Below, piece by piece: positions 6,921-10,821 of a DNA stretch of 10,821 nucleotides. Position 1 is the first letter of the stretch; every line of letters starts with the position of its first letter. Under the pieces are notes generated by a model. The model was not told the origin of the DNA and searched no databases. It saw only the letters and a list, made by a program, of their open reading frames with translations. Both the position numbers and the translations under genes were made by a program. This DNA is from Gammaproteobacteria bacterium. GTDB taxonomy: Bacteria; Pseudomonadota; Gammaproteobacteria; Natronospirales; REEB76. The DNA lies in the NCBI GenBank assembly GCA_027317045.1, contig DAHVFI010000343.1, forward strand, positions 1 to 10,821, given 5' to 3'.

Positions 6921-7983
6921 GCCTCGCGAATCCGGTACACCGGGGAAAAACCTGGTTAAAATCACGCCTCCGATTTTGATCCGGCACCGGCATTGGCCCG
7001 GCTGGCTGGCGCTGGTGCTGGCTATCGTGAGCCTGGTCCTGGTGGTCACCGGTTGGGTGAACTTCACCCGCACGCAACACACCCAGGCAGCACAACTCAG
7101 CGCCAGTCTACAAACCGTAAACCAGCGGCTGGAGGCGTTGGCGCAATCGGCGGCGCCACGCAGCGAATTGAATAACGACATCAGCACTACCCAGCAGACG
7201 CTCAAGAGTTTCAGCGACCGGCTCGACAGCATGGACGCGGCACTTACCGACCTGCGGCGGCGTTCCGAACAAGGTCGCGATGCCTGGATCAAGGCGGAAG
7301 CGGCTAGCTTGCTGATGGCCGCCAACGACCAGGTGCAACTCAACGCCGATCCCGGGCTGGCACTCAAGGCGCTCGGGGCCGCCGATGAGCGGCTGAAACT
7401 GCTGGCCGACCCGGGACTTATCCCGGTGCGCCGGCAGATTGCGCGGGAGGAAACCGCCTTACGTGGCGTGCCGCAAGTGGACGTGACCGGCATGGCCGCC
7501 ACCCTCACGAGTCTCAGCGAAGCGGCGGGTCAGTGGCCACTCAAGCGCGTGGCGCCGGAGCGCTATGTCCCCGGCCGGCACGCCAACAATGACGCACCCG
7601 CTTCCCCGACTTTGTGGAACCGGTTCAAGGCTGGCGTGGAACGGCTCCTCAAGGATATCTTTAGCGTGCACCACCGCCTGACAAGCATCGAACCGCTGCT
7701 GGAACCACAGCAAGAGTACTTCCTGCGTCAGAACCTGCAACTGCGTCTGGCGGCGGCGCGCGCGGCCTTGTTGGAACGCGACAACGCCGCTTTTCAAAGC
7801 AGTGCGCGTTTGGCCGGCAGTTGGCTCAAGACCTACTTCAACACCCAGGACAACGGCGTGCAGGCCGCCATTGATGCACTTACGAAAATGCAACAACAGC
7901 AGATCAATCCGCCGTTGCCGGACATCTCCGCCTCACTCACACTGTTACGGCGGCTGGAATCCGCGCGGAACCAAGCGCCATGA
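6904..7983 (+). CDS. hemX: HemX-family membrane protein (uroporphyrin-III C-methyltransferase-like name, no methyltransferase domain)
   Basis: A 359-residue protein of the proteobacterial HemX family (PF04375). A short polar cytoplasmic N-terminus is followed by one membrane helix at about 33-54 (WLALVLAIVSLVLVVTGW) and a long heptad-rich coiled coil at about 58-120. Beyond it are the family blocks AEAASLLMAANDQVQL at 131-146, ADERLKLL at 160-167, and EYFLRQNLQLRLAAARAALL at 271-290. Databases often call such proteins uroporphyrinogen-III methyltransferase, but no SAM-binding methylase domain is present; the role is unsettled, and a scaffold for haem synthesis is only inferred from synteny. 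ATG 6904 is chosen over ATG 6820 because a strong GGAG (6895-6898) sits 5 bases upstream; the longer start would overlap hemD by 101 bases. It overlaps hemY by ATGA. Confidence 0.93.
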   Translation: MSAAHEPRESGTPGKNLVKITPPILIRHRHWPGWLALVLAIVSLVLVVTGWVNFTRTQHTQAAQLSASLQTVNQRLEALAQSAAPRSELNNDISTTQQTLKSFSDRLDSMDAALTDLRRRSEQGRDAWIKAEAASLLMAANDQVQLNADPGLALKALGAADERLKLLADPGLIPVRRQIAREETALRGVPQVDVTGMAATLTSLSEAAGQWPLKRVAPERYVPGRHANNDAPASPTLWNRFKAGVERLLKDIFSVHHRLTSIEPLLEPQQEYFLRQNLQLRLAAARAALLERDNAAFQSSARLAGSWLKTYFNTQDNGVQAAIDALTKMQQQQINPPLPDISASLTLLRRLESARNQAP

Positions 7984-9215
7984 AATACGCCTTCTTCCTG
8001 CTGCTGGCGTTGCTGGCCGCCGTTATCGTCGCCAGTGCACTGCACGTGGACAATGGTTACGCGTTGCTCTCCTGGCACCATACCAGCGTGGAGATGTCAC
8101 TGGGCACGCTGATAGTATTGATATTGTTCGTATTCTTCGCCTTGTACCTGCTGACCACGCTGGTGGTGAAACTGTGGACTTTCCCGCGGCGGATACGCGC
8201 GGCCATGGAGCGGCGCCGCGAACTGCGCTCGCGGCGTTCTTCCATCCGTGGCCTCATCGACCTGGCCGAAGGCCGCTGGAGCGACAGCGAGCGCCATCTC
8301 ATGCGCCATGCCGCCGACAGCAAGGTGCCGCTGATCACCTACATCGCCGCCGCCCGCGCCGCGCAGATGCAAGGCGCCCACGAACGCCGCGACGCCTACC
8401 TGCGGCGCGCCTACGAACAGGTGCCGGCGGCGCATCTGGCGGTGCTGCTGACCCAGGCAGAACTGCAGATCGCCCACCGTCAATACGAACATGCCCTGGC
8501 CACGCTGCGGCATCTGCAGGAATTGGACCCCAAGCATGCCTACGGTCTGAAGCTGCTGGCGCGTCTTTATAGGAAACTTGGCGACTGGATGCCGCTGCGG
8601 GCGCTGATTCCAAAACTGCGGGAACTTCGCGTCATGCCGCGCGCGGAAATCGATCGTCTGGAGACGCATGCGGTGTGCGCATTACTGGAGCGCATGGATG
8701 CCCAATCCGCAAGTGCCCAGGCAACGGTCCTATGGAACGACATGCCGCGGCGCTTGCGCAGCGACATCAATGTGGTGCGTGCTTACGTCCAGGCATTGAT
8801 AAAATTCGGCGAATACAAGACCGCGGAAAGCATCGCGCGTGACGCGCTCAAGTCCGATTGGGACGAAGAGTTGGTGGTACTTTATGGTCAGACGCGCGCC
8901 GATGACTCGGTGCGGCAGCTGGCACGGGTGGAGGATTGGCTGGCGCAGAAGGGCGAAAGCGCGGCGCTGCTGCTAGCTGCCGGCCGCCTGTGCGTGGTGG
9001 CGAAGCTCTGGGGCAAAGCCCGCAGCTATCTGGAATCCAGCATCGTGCTGGGCGGGCGGGCGGAAGCCTATGAAGAGCTGGGTAAACTGCTCAAGTCCCT
9101 GGGCGAACCGGAACATGCCATGCAGGCGTTCAGCGACGGACTGGCGCTGTCGCTGGGCGGCAAGATCAAGTCGTTCAGGCCCGGCAAGCCGCGGCTGCGG
9201 CGCGTGCGTGGTTAG
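7980..9215 (+). CDS. hemY: HemY-family membrane TPR protein
   Basis: A 411-residue inner-membrane protein of the proteobacterial HemY family (HemY_N, PF07219), unrelated to the protoporphyrinogen oxidase that shares the symbol. Two membrane helices are visible at about 3-21 and 41-64, with the conserved stretch HVDNGYALLSW (22-32) between them, then a basic segment PRRIRAAMERRRELRSRR. The rest is helical-repeat (TPR-like) sequence, including GLIDLAEGRWSDSERHL at 91-107, LAVLLTQAELQIAHRQYEHA at 153-172 and the family motif LYRKLGDWMPLRALIPKLRE at 196-215. A final repeat near residues 355-395 (AYEELGKLLKSLGEPEHAMQ) is TPR-like too. The start ATG overlaps the hemX stop (ATGA at 7980-7983), with GGAA at 7967-7970 upstream. 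Its role in haem synthesis is inferred from gene order, perhaps as a membrane scaffold. A terminator-like hairpin follows its stop. Confidence 0.94.
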   Translation: MKYAFFLLLALLAAVIVASALHVDNGYALLSWHHTSVEMSLGTLIVLILFVFFALYLLTTLVVKLWTFPRRIRAAMERRRELRSRRSSIRGLIDLAEGRWSDSERHLMRHAADSKVPLITYIAAARAAQMQGAHERRDAYLRRAYEQVPAAHLAVLLTQAELQIAHRQYEHALATLRHLQELDPKHAYGLKLLARLYRKLGDWMPLRALIPKLRELRVMPRAEIDRLETHAVCALLERMDAQSASAQATVLWNDMPRRLRSDINVVRAYVQALIKFGEYKTAESIARDALKSDWDEELVVLYGQTRADDSVRQLARVEDWLAQKGESAALLLAAGRLCVVAKLWGKARSYLESSIVLGGRAEAYEELGKLLKSLGEPEHAMQAFSDGLALSLGGKIKSFRPGKPRLRRVRG

Positions 9216-9225
9216 CACGACACAG

Positions 9226-9257
9226 AAACCCGGCGCTTATGATGACACCGGGTTTTT
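9226..9257 (+). terminator. Rho-independent terminator after hemY, possibly bidirectional
   Basis: AAACCCGG at 9226-9233 pairs perfectly with CCGGGTTT at 9248-9255 around a 14-base loop, and the T-run covers 9253-9257. It starts 10 bases after the hemY stop and fits the end of the hem block. The A-run on the left arm gives a short T-run on the minus strand, so it could also stop transcription from the convergent PepSY gene, whose stop is at 9276. The long loop makes it only moderately strong. Confidence 0.75.
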
Positions 9258-9275
9258 CATGCGCGAGTTTCGACC

Positions 9276-9581
9276 TTAATCCTTGTCGTTTGAATCGTCG
9301 GAATTCTCCAGCAGCTTGCCGGTTTTGGCGTCCACCCCGACTTCATGTACAGTCTGTCGGTTGCGGATATCGAAGGAATATCTGAGCCCGCTGCCGCCGG
9401 CCTCCTGCTCGAGTTCCTGTTTCAGTATTTTCCCCGGGAAAGCTTTGAGCGCAATGGCACGGGCTTCCGCCAGGCTGATGCGGGCCTGTTTGGCGTATTG
9501 GTTCCCGCTGTAAGCCTGAGCGGCAACCAGTGGCGCCAACAGTATCAGGGCAGCAGTAATAATTGTCCGAAATGGCTTCAT
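9276..9581 (-). CDS. Small secreted PepSY-domain protein
   Basis: A 101-residue protein with a clear Sec signal peptide: MKPFR, then a hydrophobic core at about 7-20, and a likely cut after AQA at residue 23. The mature part of about 78 residues is a single PepSY domain: SLAEARAIALKAFPGKI at 36-52, a charged strand LEQEAGGSGLRYSFDI, and the closing VGVDAKTGKLLE at 81-92. The C-terminus is acidic and polar (NSDDSNDKD). PepSY domains are thought to inhibit or modulate peptidases, or to act in the periplasm near membrane sensors; the partner here is unknown. ATG 9581 is chosen because AAGG at 9591-9594 lies 9 bases upstream and the signal peptide begins there. The longer in-frame ATG at 9623 would fall inside the predicted -10 box. 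It is convergent with hemY and divergent from the malic enzyme gene. Confidence 0.88.
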   Translation of the reverse strand: MKPFRTIITAALILLAPLVAAQAYSGNQYAKQARISLAEARAIALKAFPGKILKQELEQEAGGSGLRYSFDIRNRQTVHEVGVDAKTGKLLENSDDSNDKD

Positions 9582-9618
9582 GACCGGATACCTTTTTGTG
9601 ATAGTAAGGCTGCAAACT

Positions 9619-9646
9619 AGCATATCGGCAGGTTGCGGTTCGACAA
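9619..9646 (-). promoter_or_regulatory. Putative sigma-70 promoter of the PepSY gene
   Basis: On the minus strand TTGTCG (9646-9641) and TATGCT (9624-9619) are separated by 16 bases and read as -35 and -10 elements, each with four of six consensus matches. The expected transcript start leaves a leader of about 30 bases before ATG 9581, which is consistent with that start. This is a by-eye call. Confidence 0.45.
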
Positions 9647-9651
9647 CCAGG

Positions 9652-9668
9652 ATTAAATCTGGATTAAC
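9652..9668 (-). promoter_or_regulatory. PmrA/QseB-like direct-repeat operator upstream of the PepSY gene
   Basis: The minus strand reads GTTAAT-CCAGA-TTTAAT, two hexamers with an 11-base period. This matches the PmrA box pattern (C/T)TTAA(T/G)-N5-(C/T)TTAA(T/G) with one mismatch, the first G. It ends 5 bases before the putative -35 at 9646, the usual place for an activator of the OmpR/PhoB class. No such regulator is encoded in the window, so the binding protein is inferred. Confidence 0.45.
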
Positions 9669-9696
9669 GTTTCTTCATATACGCCGGAACCGGATT

Positions 9697-9725
9697 TTTA
9701 CCAGTTTGAGGCGAAGCGCTAACAT
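9697..9725 (+). promoter_or_regulatory. Putative sigma-70 promoter of the malic enzyme gene
   Basis: TTTACC (9697-9702) and TAACAT (9720-9725) are separated by 17 bases and each match four of six consensus positions. The predicted leader to ATG 9763 would be about 30 bases. With the PepSY promoter opposite, the 181-base region 9582-9762 would be a divergent control region. The matches are moderate only. Confidence 0.35.
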
Positions 9726-9762
9726 AGCCGCCTCACCATTATCCATGACATAAGCACTCAAC

Positions 9763-10821
9763 ATGCAAGTCCCTGAAGTTCTAGTCATTGAATCCCAGCA
9801 CCGGCCCGGAAACCTGGGTCGCATTCTCACCGCCATCGGCGAATGCGGCATCATCGTGGATCACATCAGCCTGGTGCGCCGCGCTCAAGACAAGAGCGTG
9901 TGGGAAATCACTGTGGAGATGGACGAGGCCGCAGGCAAACAGCTATATGACCGTCTCGCGGGGTTGCCATATGGGCGTTTATTGGGACGCTCGGATCGGG
10001 TGTTCGACCGGCACCGCGGTGGCAAAATCGAAACCATCTCCAAAGTGCCGCTGGATTCCATCCAACAGCTTCGCGACGTCTACACGCCGGGCGTGGCACG
10101 TGTTTGTCTCGCCATCCAGAAGCACCCGGAAAAAATCTGGGACTACACCAACCTGGGCAACACCGTGGGCATCATTACCAATGGCACCGCCATTCTCGGC
10201 CTCGGAGCCATCGGCGCCCTCCCCGGACTGCCGGTGATGGAAGGCAAGGCCATGATCTACGCCAAGTTCGTGGGCATTTCCGGCGTGCCGATCCTGCTCA
10301 CGGACACCGCACCCAAGAAGGTCATTGACGCGGTGCTGGCCATTGAATCGTCTTTCGGCGCCATTCACCTCGAGGACATCGCCGCGCCCGCTTGTTTCGA
10401 GATTGAAGAGGCCCTGATAAAGAAACTCAACAAGCCGGTGATGCAGGATGACCAGCACGGTACCGCGGTGGTGACTTTGGGTGCGTTGCTCACGGCCAGC
10501 CGGCGCGTACACCAGGATCTCAAGAATTCCATCGTCGGCCAGGTGGGTTTGGGGGCCGCCGGCATCGGCATTGCCAGTTTGTTGTTGCGCTACGGGGTCA
10601 AACAGGTGTTGGGTGCGGACCTGCGGGAGGAAGCCTTGACGCGCTTGGAACGCCTGGGCGGCAAGCGCGCGAGTCTCGCAGAATTGATGCAGCAGGCGCA
10701 GATCGTCATCGCCACTACCGGCGTCAAAGGACTCATAAAACCGGACATGGTGCGCACCGGCCAGCTGATTTTTGCGCTCTCGAATCCGGAAGCGGAGATC
10801 GAACCGCGTATCGCCCTGGAA
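9763..10821 (+). CDS. ACT-domain malic enzyme, probably NAD-dependent (3' end outside window)
   Basis: The frame is open from ATG 9763 to the window end (353 codons, no stop). The product is a malic enzyme that would convert malate to pyruvate and CO2 with reduction of NAD(P). Residues 1-75 form an ACT domain (VLVIESQHRPGNLGRILTAI), a ligand-binding module suggesting allosteric control. The malic domain follows with Y107 (DVYTPGVA), the catalytic K162 (VMEGKAMIY), and metal ligands E204-D205 (LEDIAAP) and D230 (QDDQHGTA). The NAD domain begins with VGLGAAGIGIA at 261-271. D286 ends the second beta strand (VLGAD), which points to NAD rather than NADP. The usual DRKG segment after that strand is absent and the domain looks compact; IATTGVKGLI and FALSNPEAEIEP follow. 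No clear Shine-Dalgarno precedes the start. The missing C-terminus should be roughly 70-100 residues. Confidence 0.92.
   Translation, partial: MQVPEVLVIESQHRPGNLGRILTAIGECGIIVDHISLVRRAQDKSVWEITVEMDEAAGKQLYDRLAGLPYGRLLGRSDRVFDRHRGGKIETISKVPLDSIQQLRDVYTPGVARVCLAIQKHPEKIWDYTNLGNTVGIITNGTAILGLGAIGALPGLPVMEGKAMIYAKFVGISGVPILLTDTAPKKVIDAVLAIESSFGAIHLEDIAAPACFEIEEALIKKLNKPVMQDDQHGTAVVTLGALLTASRRVHQDLKNSIVGQVGLGAAGIGIASLLLRYGVKQVLGADLREEALTRLERLGGKRASLAELMQQAQIVIATTGVKGLIKPDMVRTGQLIFALSNPEAEIEPRIALE

Noticed and set aside
7802..8572. A 256-codon plus-strand frame overlapping hemX and hemY
   Set aside because: It spans the hemX-hemY junction in another frame, is arginine/proline-rich and has no domain or ribosome binding site; both family-supported genes occupy the region.
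1..10821. Search for an undescribed defence, mobile or RNA system
   Set aside because: Every stretch is explained by recognisable housekeeping genes or short intergenic gaps. No CRISPR-like repeats, transposase, integrase, tRNA or riboswitch-like leader was found by eye.

Overview
The window is a GC-rich, densely coded stretch of chromosome that looks like housekeeping DNA from a gammaproteobacterium. The main evidence is the gene order algZ-algR-hemC-hemD-hemX-hemY, the arrangement known from Pseudomonas and its relatives, together with a proteobacterial biosynthetic arginine decarboxylase. The genus cannot be read from the sequence; a lineage outside the well-studied model genera is plausible because several family motifs (HemC cofactor loop, malic enzyme NAD domain) are variant.

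Layout. Bases 2-982 hold the C-terminal half of SpeA, which makes agmatine from arginine. A major facilitator exporter (1023-2309) follows closely on the same strand, then a 3-hydroxyisobutyrate-dehydrogenase-family oxidoreductase (2382-3266). From 3311 to 9215 runs a compact block of six plus-strand genes: the AlgZ-type membrane histidine kinase and AlgR-type LytTR regulator (4-base overlap), then HemC and HemD, which turn porphobilinogen into uroporphyrinogen III, then the membrane-anchored HemX and HemY, which belong to the haem operon by synteny but have no settled enzymatic role. hemD/hemX overlap by 17 bases and hemX/hemY by 4, so hemD-hemX-hemY are very probably translationally coupled. 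A hairpin with a T-run (9226-9257) closes the block.

Beyond it lies a small convergent secreted PepSY-domain protein (9276-9581, minus strand). Its promoter region carries an 11-base-period direct repeat resembling a PmrA/QseB-type operator, placed just upstream of a plausible -35. Divergent from it starts a malic enzyme with an N-terminal ACT domain (9763 to beyond the window end), which is open at the right edge.

No mobile element, CRISPR array, tRNA, rRNA or phage gene was seen. No gene-free stretch exceeds 300 bases; the longest is 9582-9762. I found no convincing undescribed system. The best leads are the PmrA-like box upstream of the PepSY gene, the ACT-malic enzyme with a compact divergent NAD domain, and the kinase with a non-canonical ATP-binding region.
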